Positions 17,184 through 26,079 are shown, numbered from the stretch's first letter. The stretch is DNA of 64,000 nt from JAAXVQ01 sp964604705 (GCA_964604705.1 CAZSAP010000004.1:186001-250000); one strand, 5' to 3'. The notes: generated from the sequence alone by a model not told the origin. Made by a program: numbers and translations.

Positions 17184-19130
17184 GTGGACTTTTTGCAATC
17201 CGTACCAGTGACCTATGCTACGCCCGTGTTTTATCTGTTGGCCTTCCTCTGGCTGGCGGGCCTTGTCCTGGGAAGCCTTAGCCTTGGGTCGGCAATCTTG
17301 CGGCGTTTGGGTTTTTTCTTTCACCGCACAGGTGCGGCCTGGCTGGCAGGGATAGGTGTTGGGCTGGCCATGTTGTCGTATCTGGTGTTTCTGGCCGCAG
17401 CGTGCCAAGTGCTCAACGCCCTGGTCCTCTGGGGGCTCATGGGCGCTTGGTTTCTAGCCGGTGGCATTTGGCTCTACCGCCGGGTGCGTTGCTCCTACGA
17501 ATTGCCCGACCTCGGATTCGGCAGTGTTTGGGGGAGAGCAGCGCTGGTGCTCTTCGGTGTCGTGGCTTTCCTGAACTTGATCCCGGCCCTGACGCCAAGT
17601 ATCGACTGGGACGGTTTGGCGTATCACCTGGCGTTGCCCAAGATCTACCTGCAGCACGGCGGTTTCGTGTTTCGTCCGGATATTTTCCACAACCTACTGC
17701 CGCAGTTTACGGAAATGCTTTTTACGACCGGTTTGTGGTTGCCGTACGGCATTGGGAGCAAACTGATTCACTGGAGCCTGGGTTTGTTGGCGGCCATGGG
17801 CTTATGGTCCTTGGGACGGGAACGCGGATGGAGGCTCGGGGCCGGGCTCGTGGCCTTGGTTTTTTATTTCCAATGTCTCGTTCACATAGAGTCAGGCACA
17901 GCGTTTATTGATTTGGCCGGGGCCGCCTATGTGTCCCTGGCCATGCTGGCGTTTTATTATGCACGGACGCAAACGTCGCAACCGCGCTGGTTGTACCTCG
18001 GAGTTTTTTTTCTGGGTGTGACCGCGGCCACCAAGTGGCATGGGTTGGCGATCCTGGAACTGGGTTTGGTGTTGGCGTTTTGGTTTCAAGTACGTATGGC
18101 GGAACCAAAGACGCGTTTGCGCACCGTGGGGTGGATGCTGTTTTGGGGGCATGTGCCCGTGTTGCCTTATATCGTGCGTGCTTGGGTCCAAGGTGGGAAT
18201 CCGGTTTGGCCCTTGGGATATGGCTGGTTCGGCGGCAACGGATGGAGCGCCGACATGGCGCAGCGTTTTTCTACACTTATGCAGCAGTACGCAACCGCAC
18301 ATACAGGACTGGTGGGTTGGCTGCGACTGCCGTATGATCTTCTGGTGCATGGAGAAACATTCGGTCTGGGCGGCGCGGACTTGCGCGGACCGATTTTAGC
18401 CGGGCTGATCGTGGGTGGGCTGGCGGTATGGAGCCGGTTTCGCTTGAGACGACTCCGCATGGTTGCGGCCGAATCGCATGCCTGGGATTTCTGGATCTGG
18501 GTCGGAGCCGGAGTGAGCTTTGTTGCATTCTGGTTTTTCAGTTCACCGCAAGTGCGGTTCTTGCTACCCCTGTATCCGTTAGGCGCCTGGATCGCCGTGG
18601 AAACCCTGCAGCGTCTTTGGCTGGAGCACAAAGGTCGCAGCGTGCGGAATCTGCTGGCGATCGCGGGAGTCCTGCTGGTGGCCGGTCATCCGCCCATCCA
18701 TCGCAGCACGCTGGAGCAAGTGAAAGTCCTGACCGGACGGCTCGCGCCCTCTGGGTACATCACGCACGAGCAAGCGCATTACCCGGCCTGTCAATGGCTG
18801 AACCAGCACGCGCAGCCCGGGGAGAAGGTTTTGCTCTTTGGCGAGAACCGTGGCTTTTATTTGGATGTTCCTTATCTATGGGGCGACCCGGCCATGCAGT
18901 GTGTGGTGGATTTCCCAACGCTGAAAACCCCGGAAGCCCTGGCGGCCCGCCTGGAGGCCCTGGGTGTGAAATGGCTCCTGGTGCGCAACGATGTGTACGG
19001 GCCGGAGTATTTGCTTCCGGAATATCGGGAGCGCATGTTGGCTGCGGTGCAGGCCTATGGGCGTGTTGTCTGGTTGCAGGCTGGGGTGCAAGTGGTCTAT
19101 TTGCATGCGTTAGGCAACTCAAGTGAATAA
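17184..19130 (+). CDS. Polytopic membrane protein, GT-C-like
   Basis: A 648-aa protein starting at GTG, with AGGAG 6 bases upstream. The N-terminal 120 residues contain several membrane helices. The first large loop carries SIDWDGLAYHLALPKIYLQHG, followed by FHNLLPQFTEMLF. The D-x-x-x-Y-H-L-x-x-P-K pattern is seen in many bacterial GT-C-like membrane proteins of the dolichyl-phosphate-mannosyltransferase type. A soluble C-terminal domain (about residues 530-648) ends with KWLLVRNDVYGPE. The protein is a plausible extracytoplasmic glycosyltransferase or an arm of the same glycan pathway. Exact activity is not readable. It stands alone between element B and the methyltransferase-like gene at 19241. 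Confidence 0.72.
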   Translation: MDFLQSVPVTYATPVFYLLAFLWLAGLVLGSLSLGSAILRRLGFFFHRTGAAWLAGIGVGLAMLSYLVFLAAACQVLNALVLWGLMGAWFLAGGIWLYRRVRCSYELPDLGFGSVWGRAALVLFGVVAFLNLIPALTPSIDWDGLAYHLALPKIYLQHGGFVFRPDIFHNLLPQFTEMLFTTGLWLPYGIGSKLIHWSLGLLAAMGLWSLGRERGWRLGAGLVALVFYFQCLVHIESGTAFIDLAGAAYVSLAMLAFYYARTQTSQPRWLYLGVFFLGVTAATKWHGLAILELGLVLAFWFQVRMAEPKTRLRTVGWMLFWGHVPVLPYIVRAWVQGGNPVWPLGYGWFGGNGWSADMAQRFSTLMQQYATAHTGLVGWLRLPYDLLVHGETFGLGGADLRGPILAGLIVGGLAVWSRFRLRRLRMVAAESHAWDFWIWVGAGVSFVAFWFFSSPQVRFLLPLYPLGAWIAVETLQRLWLEHKGRSVRNLLAIAGVLLVAGHPPIHRSTLEQVKVLTGRLAPSGYITHEQAHYPACQWLNQHAQPGEKVLLFGENRGFYLDVPYLWGDPAMQCVVDFPTLKTPEALAARLEALGVKWLLVRNDVYGPEYLLPEYRERMLAAVQAYGRVVWLQAGVQVVYLHALGNSSE

Positions 19131-19240
19131 AGGCTGCCTCAAGTGCACATTGGATTCGATAAACATTGAGACTGGAGTCGGAGTATAGTATTCTGCTTAG
19201 CTGCAGGCAGGTGCGCTTAACGCAGGGCGGAAACCAAACG

Positions 19241-19987
19241 ATGGGAGACAGATACGTGCAACGCCTTAAACTAAAATTGCTTTTTTTATATCGCTTTGTG
19301 TACAACCTGATGTGGGTTCGGAAAAAATCCGTGCCCCAGCCAACGGGGTTGAATGTTTTGGATGAGATTGTGGCGCGGGCTGAAAAAAATACGGATTTTA
19401 GCGATCACTTGGTGCCGTTGTTTAATGAAACCCTATTGGGTCATCCCGGGTTGATTGTGGAATTGGGCACGCGGGGCGGGGAAAGCACGTTTGTGTTTGG
19501 GCGCGCCGCCGAGCTGTGCGGTGCAACCTTGCTAAGCATTGATATCGATGATTGTTCGGGCAGCTGTGCTTACCCGAAATGGAATTTCGTTAAAAGTGAC
19601 GATGTTGCCTTTGCGCAGGAGCTGAAGGCCTGGTGCAAAAAGAAAAAGCTTCCGCCGCAAGTCGATCTGCTGTTCATTGATACGTCCCACCTGTACGAGC
19701 ATACTGTCCAGGAGATCAAAGCGTGGTTTCCCTTGGTGTCGGAACGTGGCAAAGTGATTTTTCACGATACCAACATGGCCTTTTTCTATAAGCATAAGGA
19801 TGGCAGTTTGGATATAGGGTGGGACAACCAACGCGGTGTCATTCGCGCGATTGAAGAATACTTTGGCTGCCGTTGGAATGAAAAGGTGGCGTTTACCGAT
19901 GTCCGCAAGGGCTGGCTCATCCGACATCAGCCGCATTGCAACGGGTTTACGGTGTTGGATCGCCTGCCGGGAGTCAAGGCCAAGTAA
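19241..19987 (+). CDS. Class I SAM-fold protein, CmcI/Methyltransf_24-like
   Basis: A 248-aa protein. The SAM-binding-like motif is IVELGTRGGEST, followed by LLSIDIDD, and the catalytic face has DLLFIDTSHLYEHTVQEI and KVIFHDTNM. The LxxDxxHxYxxVxxD pattern with the HDT strand matches CmcI- and Methyltransf_24-type enzymes, which methylate sugars or small metabolites with a bound metal. Two starts are possible. The ATG at 19241 begins just before the conserved part; a TTG at 19166 would add 25 residues without clear support. No strong ribosome-binding site distinguishes them. The next gene, a flippase, follows 41 bases downstream. Confidence 0.75.
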   Translation: MGDRYVQRLKLKLLFLYRFVYNLMWVRKKSVPQPTGLNVLDEIVARAEKNTDFSDHLVPLFNETLLGHPGLIVELGTRGGESTFVFGRAAELCGATLLSIDIDDCSGSCAYPKWNFVKSDDVAFAQELKAWCKKKKLPPQVDLLFIDTSHLYEHTVQEIKAWFPLVSERGKVIFHDTNMAFFYKHKDGSLDIGWDNQRGVIRAIEEYFGCRWNEKVAFTDVRKGWLIRHQPHCNGFTVLDRLPGVKAK

Positions 19988-20028
19988 GCTGAAGGCACGT
20001 CCATTGAAGCAGTGAAAGGTTGCGTGGC

Positions 20029-21501
20029 ATGGAAGCGAAAACGAAGAGCATGAATGCGACCGCGCGGGTGGCCAAGAACTCCATGGTCCAACTGGTCGGC
20101 GGTTTGCTGAGCAAGGTCTTGGGTGTGTTGCTGGTCATCTATGCGGCCCGCCAGTTGGGTCTGCATGGATTTGGCACCTACTCCCTGATGCTGTCCATGT
20201 TGGGCATTTTTTATATTTTCACCGACTTTGGATTGGGGAGTCTGACCACCCGGGATTTGGCACAAGATGCCAGCCGCGAAGCCAAGTACTTTGGCAATAT
20301 TTTTCTCATCCGACTCTTTCTCTCGGTGTTTGCGGGCTTGGGCATGGTGCTCTCGGTCAAGCTGCTGGGGCATGGGTCGGATCTGGTGATGCTCTCGGCC
20401 ATTGCCGCGTGTTCGCTGTTTTTTACCAGCAATGTCGATACCTGCACCTCGATCTTCAACGCGCACGAGCATATGGAAATCCCGGCCATGATCTCCGTGA
20501 TCGCCACCATGCTGCGCGTAGGTTTTTCACTGGGAGCCCTGGCCGTGGGCGCCGATGTGGTGATACTGGTATGGATCTACACCTTGGCCGCGGCGGTTCA
20601 GTTTGCACTCTCGTTTTGGATGCTGCAGAGCCGGGTTAAGCCGGATTTCAAGCTGGATTGGGTCTTTTGGGGGAACTTGTTCAAGCAGGCGTATCCGCTC
20701 GCCCTGGCCAATTTGTTCTCCGTGATATACTTCCGCATTGATACGGTCATGCTGGCCTCCATGATCGGTGAGAGTTCGGTGGGGTTGTACAACGCTGCGT
20801 ACCGGCTGCTTGAGTTCACCATTATTCTCCCGGCGTACTATTGCGGGGCCGTGTTTCCGGTGATCTCGGCCAGCTATCAGTCCAATCCATCCCGGTTTCT
20901 CCTTATCTATCGCCGCTCCATCAAGTACATGCTGGTGGCCGCCTTGCCCCTGGCCCTGGGAGTCGCGGCGCTGGCGCGAAGATTCATCGACATCTTGTAC
21001 GGTCCTACGTATTCCGGAAGCGCGCATACATTGGTGGTCCTGATGTGGTGCCTGGTCCTGATCGCCGTGAACAGCATCAACGCTCCGTATTTGATTGTCA
21101 TGGGGCGGCAGAAGATCATTTCGGTGCTTCTGCTGGTGAGCATGTGCCTGAACATAGGTCTGAATTTTTACGCCATCCCACGTTATGGAATTATCGGTGC
21201 GGCCTGGGTGACGTTGATCTCCGAGATTTTCAATTCACTGATGTTCATTGTGATTCTTTCGAAGCCCCTGGCCCTGCAATTCCGCATGCTGAGGCATGCC
21301 TGGGTCCCGGTCGTGGCCGGCGGGTGCATGTATGCCTTCTTGCGTTGGGTCTTGAATTGGGATTTGGGTTTCCAGATTCTTTCCGGTGCGGCCATTTACA
21401 TTCTGCTGCTCTGGCTCATGCGCGGATTTGACGAAGTGGATCGTGAGTTGTTTGGACGGGTTCTGCGTCCCAACTCAGCGGGGAATATGCGGGTAACGTA
21501 G
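20029..21501 (+). CDS. Oligosaccharide flippase, Wzx/MOP family
   Basis: A 490-aa protein with about 14 predicted membrane segments. The N-terminus NSMVQLVGGLLSKVLGVLLV and the FGTYSLMLSMLGIF helix are typical of polysaccharide-biosynthesis flippases. LANLFSVIYFRIDTVMLA in the middle is the family's seventh-helix signature, with YNAAYRLLE after it. These proteins move undecaprenyl-linked oligosaccharides from the cytoplasmic to the periplasmic leaflet. It supports the view that this locus makes a lipid-linked glycan that is assembled inside and finished outside. The ATG at 20029 has AAAGGT upstream; a TTG at 20020 is in frame. No Wzy or Wzz partner was clearly identified, although one of the large membrane proteins could be a polymerase. 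Confidence 0.9.
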   Translation: MEAKTKSMNATARVAKNSMVQLVGGLLSKVLGVLLVIYAARQLGLHGFGTYSLMLSMLGIFYIFTDFGLGSLTTRDLAQDASREAKYFGNIFLIRLFLSVFAGLGMVLSVKLLGHGSDLVMLSAIAACSLFFTSNVDTCTSIFNAHEHMEIPAMISVIATMLRVGFSLGALAVGADVVILVWIYTLAAAVQFALSFWMLQSRVKPDFKLDWVFWGNLFKQAYPLALANLFSVIYFRIDTVMLASMIGESSVGLYNAAYRLLEFTIILPAYYCGAVFPVISASYQSNPSRFLLIYRRSIKYMLVAALPLALGVAALARRFIDILYGPTYSGSAHTLVVLMWCLVLIAVNSINAPYLIVMGRQKIISVLLLVSMCLNIGLNFYAIPRYGIIGAAWVTLISEIFNSLMFIVILSKPLALQFRMLRHAWVPVVAGGCMYAFLRWVLNWDLGFQILSGAAIYILLLWLMRGFDEVDRELFGRVLRPNSAGNMRVT

Positions 21502-21512
21502 AGTCACGATGG

Positions 21513-21658
21513 TTGTCGGGCATCCAGCGTGCTTGTTTTTTGGCTGCGGAACTCGCAACCGCCGCGGGTGGACGTGTGCGATGTGTTCGGAAGGAAGTGG
21601 CCAGCGGCGCTCAGACAGTCCTCGCGGCAAAAACACGCCCCGCTGAATGCCCGATCAA
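21513..21658. repeat. Long inverted-repeat element E (146 bp, imperfect)
   Basis: Arms at 21513-21548 and 21623-21658 are imperfect inverted repeats sharing TCGGGCAT, CAGCG and GTTTTTG blocks with a few single-base gaps. The spacer is about 74 bp. It fills the gap between the flippase and the next glycosyltransferase. I see no gene in that gap; an in-frame extension of the downstream gene from 21513 would run straight through this element. Confidence 0.55.
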
Positions 21659-21704
21659 GTGTATTCGAAGTTGGATGCGAATCAATGAAGGAGTTAATCG
21701 AGGG

Positions 21705-22724
21705 ATGACGTTTCCAAAAGTTACAGCGGTGGTGGTCACGTACAATGCCTGGGAGATGTTAAAAAAATGTTTGCCCACCATTGTGGATCAAGATTGGCCC
21801 GAGTACGAAGTGTGCGTGGTGGACAATGCCTCCAAAGACGACACGGTCGTTAACCTGAAAAAGGAATTTCCCACTGTCCGCGTCTTGGCGCTCGATGAAA
21901 ACCGCCATTATGCAGGAGCCTGCGATGCCGGCGTCGAGGCGACGCAAAGCGACTATGTCGCGCTTTTGAACAATGATATATTTTTGCCCCGGGATTTTGT
22001 CTCGCGTTCGGTCAAGGCCTTGCAGGCCGCCCCCAAGGCGGCGGTGGTGGGACCGGCGGTGGACAACATGAACATGGACATGACCCAGTACCCTTACAAT
22101 GGGACCATGAGCGTGGTGGGCGGGGTGATTCACAACGTGGTGCGCGATGCAAGCCGGAACTTCGGCATACCCGGATGTTCGTTTGTGTACCAGCGGGGAG
22201 CGTTGGGGCTCCCGTTTGACCGGGACTACCGGTTCACGCATGAAGAGGTCTACCTTTCTTGGCGCGCGCACTTTCTGGGGTACGATGTGCTGCGCTTGCC
22301 CGACCTCTTGGTCAAACACATTGGTGGCGCCTCGGTAAGCCATTTGTCCGATGAGAATCGGTACTTGCTGGAACGGAACCGAATGCTGAATTTTCTTACT
22401 TTTTTTTCAACCGGGACCATTTTACGCCTCTGGCCGTTGATGAAATTAACCCACATGTGGGAACGCCTGGGGGATCTGAGGGCCGGACGTCCTTGGGCGC
22501 CTATTCGCCGGGCGCGAACCTGGTTACGGGAAAATCAAACTGTGATTCTGGAAAAACGCCGGGCCTTACAGGCCCAGCGCCGTGTGCCGGATTGTGAAAT
22601 CGTGGCGCTGATGAGTTGCAAGTTGACGAACCACGCGAATGTTCCTGCCCGTATAGTGAATGCCGTTTCTTGGCTATGGTGTTTGGTTGTAGGTCTTCGG
22701 ACCTGGGAGTTTCAGAAAAAATAA
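21705..22724 (+). CDS. Glycosyltransferase family 2
   Basis: A 339-aa GT-A enzyme. It opens with KVTAVVVTYNAWEMLKKCL, then VCVVDNASKDDTV, and the metal site is in ALLNNDIFLP. GCSFVYQRGALG and the HEEVYLSWRAHFLGYDV acceptor-side motif match rhamnosyltransferase-like WcaA/WbbL members. A hydrophobic or amphipathic C-terminus suggests membrane contact. The start at 21705 was chosen because the GT2 fold begins at once and AAGGAG lies at 21688-21693. It probably adds a sugar to the lipid-linked glycan in the cytoplasm. Donor and acceptor are unknown. Confidence 0.86.
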   Translation: MTFPKVTAVVVTYNAWEMLKKCLPTIVDQDWPEYEVCVVDNASKDDTVVNLKKEFPTVRVLALDENRHYAGACDAGVEATQSDYVALLNNDIFLPRDFVSRSVKALQAAPKAAVVGPAVDNMNMDMTQYPYNGTMSVVGGVIHNVVRDASRNFGIPGCSFVYQRGALGLPFDRDYRFTHEEVYLSWRAHFLGYDVLRLPDLLVKHIGGASVSHLSDENRYLLERNRMLNFLTFFSTGTILRLWPLMKLTHMWERLGDLRAGRPWAPIRRARTWLRENQTVILEKRRALQAQRRVPDCEIVALMSCKLTNHANVPARIVNAVSWLWCLVVGLRTWEFQKK

Positions 22725-22866
22725 CTTCCCCCGTCCCCCGTTTAGGCAAGTAGTGGGAGACGACCAAGAGGTCGCTGGGGAGTTGTGTAATAATTGGAAG
22801 AACGCCCCCCATCCCCCTCTTTAACAAAGAGGGGGAGTCGATCGTAAGGTCGGCGGGGGAGTTGGA
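22725..22866. repeat. Two diverged GC-hairpin repeat units in tandem
   Basis: Unit 1 (about 22725-22784) and unit 2 (about 22803-22865) share the order C-run, hairpin, GGGAGNCGA, AAGGTCG-like stretch and GGGGAGTTG. Unit 2 has a perfect 11-bp stem (22812-22822 with 22826-22836, loop AAC) nested inside an outer C-run/G-run stem. The pair fills the gap between the GT2 and the epimerase genes. They resemble short palindromic interspersed repeats rather than coding sequence. Confidence 0.65.
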
Positions 22867-22893
22867 TGTTTAATCAGTAAAGGAGTTTGGATC

Positions 22894-23898
22894 ATGAAAA
22901 AGGTTCTGGTTACCGGCGCAGCCGGTTTTATTGGGTCGCATGTCGCCGAGCAGTGCCGGACTCTCGGCCTGCAGGTGGTCTGCACCGACGATCTCTCGGG
23001 TGGATTTTTGGAAAACGTACCCGCGGGCACGACTTGGGTCCAGGGCGATCTGCGCAACCCGGAATTTGTCGACTTGCTCTGGGCGCAACACGGGCCGTTT
23101 CACTATGTCTATCATTTGGCCGCCTACGCGGCCGAAGGCCTCTCGCATTTTATCCGCCGGTACAATTACCAGACCAACTTGATCGCCTCCATGAACTTGA
23201 TCAATCTCTCGGTCAAGCACGCGGTCGAATGCTTTGTCTTCACCTCCTCCATCGCCGTCTACGGCCGGAATCAATTGCCCATGACCGAAGCGCTTACCCC
23301 CCAGCCCGAGGATCCTTATGGGATTTCCAAGTACGCCGTGGAATTGGATTTGAAGGCCGCGCATGAGATGTTTGGACTGCCGTACATTGTGTTTCGTCCG
23401 CACAATGTCTACGGGGAGCGGCAGAACATCAGCGACAAATATCGGAATGTCATTGGGATTTTTATGAACCAGATCCTGCAGGGGCAGACCATGAGCATCT
23501 TTGGCGACGGGCAACAGACCCGTGCGTTTTCCTACATTGACGATGTGGCGCCGATCATTGCCCGGGCACCGCAGGTGCCGGGTGCCTATGGACAGACCTT
23601 CAACATTGGCGCGGACACGCCGTACACGGTTTTGGAACTGGCCCAGGAAGTGGCCAAAGCATTGGGCCAACCCTGTCAGGTCAAGCATCTTGAGGCGCGC
23701 AACGAAGTGGTGCATGCCTACGCGGATCATTCGCGGGTCAAGCAGGTGTTTGCACCTGAGCGCGAACCCATAGCCCTGAGCGAGGGGATTCAACGCATGG
23801 CGGCGTGGGTAAAACAACGCGGTCCCATGAAACCGGTCACCTATGATAATATAGAAATCGAGAAGAACTTACCCCCCAGCTGGCGAGTTCGCGCGTGA
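22894..23898 (+). CDS. NAD-dependent sugar epimerase/dehydratase (UDP-glucose 4-epimerase-like)
   Basis: A 334-aa extended SDR enzyme. Its Rossmann motif is VLVTGAAGFIGSHVAE. Catalytic residues lie in FTSSIAVYG and in YGISKYAVE (YxxxK). FRPHNVYGERQN and TRAFSYIDDVAPII follow, as in GalE/WbpP-like enzymes. It interconverts or modifies a nucleotide sugar in the cytoplasm; the precise substrate is uncertain. It is not a close copy of the decarboxylase at 1852, so the locus encodes two different nucleotide-sugar steps. AAGGAG lies upstream of the ATG, and the next gene starts 28 bases after the stop. Confidence 0.86.
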   Translation: MKKVLVTGAAGFIGSHVAEQCRTLGLQVVCTDDLSGGFLENVPAGTTWVQGDLRNPEFVDLLWAQHGPFHYVYHLAAYAAEGLSHFIRRYNYQTNLIASMNLINLSVKHAVECFVFTSSIAVYGRNQLPMTEALTPQPEDPYGISKYAVELDLKAAHEMFGLPYIVFRPHNVYGERQNISDKYRNVIGIFMNQILQGQTMSIFGDGQQTRAFSYIDDVAPIIARAPQVPGAYGQTFNIGADTPYTVLELAQEVAKALGQPCQVKHLEARNEVVHAYADHSRVKQVFAPEREPIALSEGIQRMAAWVKQRGPMKPVTYDNIEIEKNLPPSWRVRA

Positions 23899-23926
23899 GG
23901 GTGTGGGTGAGGAAGGGGAACCGGTC

Positions 23927-24871
23927 ATGAGCCCGAACCAAGAGTCGCTCTCGCTGGCCATTGTCAACTGGAACACCCGTGATCTTTTGCGTGCCTGTCT
24001 GCTCTCTTTGCGCGTTGAGGCGCAGCGCCTGCCCCTGGACATTATCGTGGTGGACAATGCCTCCCAAGACCGCAGTGTTGAAACCCTCAAACCTGAATTC
24101 CCTGATGTAACCTGGATTGAAAATGCCCAAAACATGGGTTTTGCCGCGGCCACCAACCAAGCCTTGAAGCGGGCGCGGGGCACGTACTGGGGTCTCTTGA
24201 ATCCGGATACGGAAATTCTGCCCGGCGCCTTGGAGCGCTTGGTTCAAGCCCTAACGCAGTTTTCGGATGCGGCTGTGGCCGGACCCTGTTTGCTCAATTC
24301 CGACCGGAGCATCCAACCGTCTGGGCGACGGTTTCCGGGAATCTGGCGGACGTGGGGCGAAGCGTTTTTGCCCAACGGATTCAAGCGCACCTCGCTTTGG
24401 ACACGATGGGTGTACGGTCGAACCGATTTTACCCGTGGGGCGGTGGTGGATGAATTGTCCGGTGCGTGCTTTGTGGCGCAACGGGATGTATTCCAGCGGA
24501 TTGGGTTTCTGGATGAGCGGTTTTTTCTGTATTTTGAAGAGGTGGATTGGTTCAAGCGCGCCCAGGCGCTGGGGTATCGCGCCACATATGTACCCGAGGC
24601 CAAAGTGGTGCACCATTGGGGCGCCGGATCCAAACAAGCGCCGGCGTTCTCGGTTTTGCAAACCTACCAAAGTTCGTTTTATTACTGGCGCAAGCATCAC
24701 GGTCCGTTCGCCGCCTGGCTCATCCGCATGACCGCGTTTAAACAGGCCGGCCTGCGCGTACTCGTTCGTCTTTTGAAAACCCTGTTGGGTTTGGAGGCCT
24801 GGAATCAGTGGGGCGCTTTTTGGCAGCTGCAAGCCAAGGTGATGCGCTTGGCTTGGGGAGGACGGGTATGA
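23927..24871 (+). CDS. Glycosyltransferase family 2, rhamnosyltransferase-like
   Basis: A 314-aa GT-A enzyme. LAIVNWNTRDLLRACL opens the fold, IIVVDNASQDRSVE follows, and GLLNPDTEILPGAL holds the donor and metal site. The C-terminal hallmark FLYFEEVDWFKRAQALGY and the VVHHWGAGS segment are shared with WbbL-type rhamnosyltransferases. The start at 23927 has AAGGGG 8 bases upstream; an upstream GTG at 23903 would add 8 residues before the ribosome-binding site. Its stop overlaps the next start as ATGA, so it is coupled to the GT4 that follows. Donor sugar is not certain. Confidence 0.87.
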   Translation: MSPNQESLSLAIVNWNTRDLLRACLLSLRVEAQRLPLDIIVVDNASQDRSVETLKPEFPDVTWIENAQNMGFAAATNQALKRARGTYWGLLNPDTEILPGALERLVQALTQFSDAAVAGPCLLNSDRSIQPSGRRFPGIWRTWGEAFLPNGFKRTSLWTRWVYGRTDFTRGAVVDELSGACFVAQRDVFQRIGFLDERFFLYFEEVDWFKRAQALGYRATYVPEAKVVHHWGAGSKQAPAFSVLQTYQSSFYYWRKHHGPFAAWLIRMTAFKQAGLRVLVRLLKTLLGLEAWNQWGAFWQLQAKVMRLAWGGRV

Positions 24872-25962
24872 AGATTGCCATGCTCACCTCGTGGCAGGAA
24901 GCCTGCGGCATAGCCGATTATGCCGGCGCCTTGGTGGCGGCCTTGAAGTCCAGGGTCGAGCTTGAGGTTATACCGCTGAAGCATGGCCAAACCGATCCTG
25001 CGTATTTTCGCGGACTGGCCGACCAATGCAATGCCTTTGACTTGGTGCATATTCAACACGAATACGTGTTTTTTGGCAAACGCTGGCCCGGGCAACACCG
25101 CTGGCACGATCTGGTGGCGAACCTGCGCGTGCCGTATGTGGTTACGGCGCATACCTGGCTCCGACCTACCTCCGGCGGCAGAGGTTGGAAACCCTGGGCG
25201 CGTTGGCTGCGTGACGGACTGGTTCGGGCAATCGGGTGGAGCCGGTATCTGGAAGCGGGACAGTTTCGGACCGCGCGTCGGGTGATTGTGCATACGGACG
25301 CCCATCGGGAATTTCTCATCCGCCAGGGTCTTTTGCCCGAGCAGGTTTCGGTGCTGCCCCAGGGCGTTCCGGAATCGTTTCCGCAGGGCGTGGGTGAACG
25401 TGCCCGAACACGTTGGCAACTGACCGGCCCGGTGGTCACACTGTTTGGATTTCTCAACCCGGCCAAGGGGCATGCCTTGGCCTTGGAAGCCTGGGATCAA
25501 CTCACGGTCGGAGCCACTTTGGTGATTGCCGGAAAGGCCTTCTCGGAACGCGATGCGGCCTATGCCCAAACCATCGAACATGAAGCCAAACGCCGGGGGA
25601 GCGCGGTTCGATGGCTGGGATACCTGCCTGAAGCGGAGTTGGCGGATCTTTTGGACGCCTCGGACGTGGTCGTAATGCCGTATGTGCACACCACTTCATC
25701 GTATGCCCTGTCTTTGGCCTTGGCCCAAGGGTGCACGGTTTTAGCCTCGGATCTGGAGCCGTTTCAAGAGATTTGCGCCGAACGGGCCTGTTTGGCTTTG
25801 TTTCATCGGGGGGATTCCGCAGATCTGGGCAGGGCCCTGACACGGCTACTGGGGCACCCGCAGGAACGAAGGCGTTTGCAAAAAGCGGCGTTAACCTGGG
25901 CGCGAGAGCATAGTTGGACAAACGTGGCGGAAAAGACCCTTCAAGTCTATACCTCGCTCTAA
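24868..25962 (+). CDS. Glycosyltransferase family 4
   Basis: A 364-aa GT-B enzyme. The N-terminal half begins MKIAMLTSWQEACGIADYAG; the CGIADY loop is typical of a GT4 branch in which glycines contact the donor. LVHIQHEYVFFG and VVTAHT follow. The C-terminal half has TLFGFLNPAKGHALALEAW and SDVVVMPYVHTTSSYALSLALAQGCTVLASD. The usual E-x7-E donor motif is altered, with Ser/Tyr replacing the first part. Its closest relative in the window is the GT4 at 28545, which shares the CG-x-x-DY motif. It is the last gene of the ATGA-linked pair and precedes an AT-rich gap. Confidence 0.85.
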   Translation: MKIAMLTSWQEACGIADYAGALVAALKSRVELEVIPLKHGQTDPAYFRGLADQCNAFDLVHIQHEYVFFGKRWPGQHRWHDLVANLRVPYVVTAHTWLRPTSGGRGWKPWARWLRDGLVRAIGWSRYLEAGQFRTARRVIVHTDAHREFLIRQGLLPEQVSVLPQGVPESFPQGVGERARTRWQLTGPVVTLFGFLNPAKGHALALEAWDQLTVGATLVIAGKAFSERDAAYAQTIEHEAKRRGSAVRWLGYLPEAELADLLDASDVVVMPYVHTTSSYALSLALAQGCTVLASDLEPFQEICAERACLALFHRGDSADLGRALTRLLGHPQERRRLQKAALTWAREHSWTNVAEKTLQVYTSL

Positions 25963-26049
25963 CAGAAAGTATCGGAGTAGATGATTCCTGTGTTTTGGTT
26001 ATTAAGGTGCGTGAGATTCTTGGGTAAGTAGGTATGTGCTTAAATGTGC

Positions 26050-26079
26050 TAGACAAATCAAAATACTTACAGTAATAAT
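26050..26079 (+). promoter_or_regulatory. Promoter of the TonB-dependent receptor
   Basis: TAGACA (26050-26055), an 18-bp spacer and AATAAT (26074-26079) give 5/6 matches in both boxes, in an AT-rich 156-bp gap. The receptor ATG lies about 40 bases downstream, behind a GGGGGTGGAG ribosome-binding site. Confidence 0.5.

Noticed and set aside
1531..21658. Integron attC sites or CRISPR repeats as explanation of the inverted-repeat elements
   Set aside because: No RYYYAAC/GTTRRRY box pair is seen at the ends, no integrase is present, and there are no regularly spaced direct repeats.
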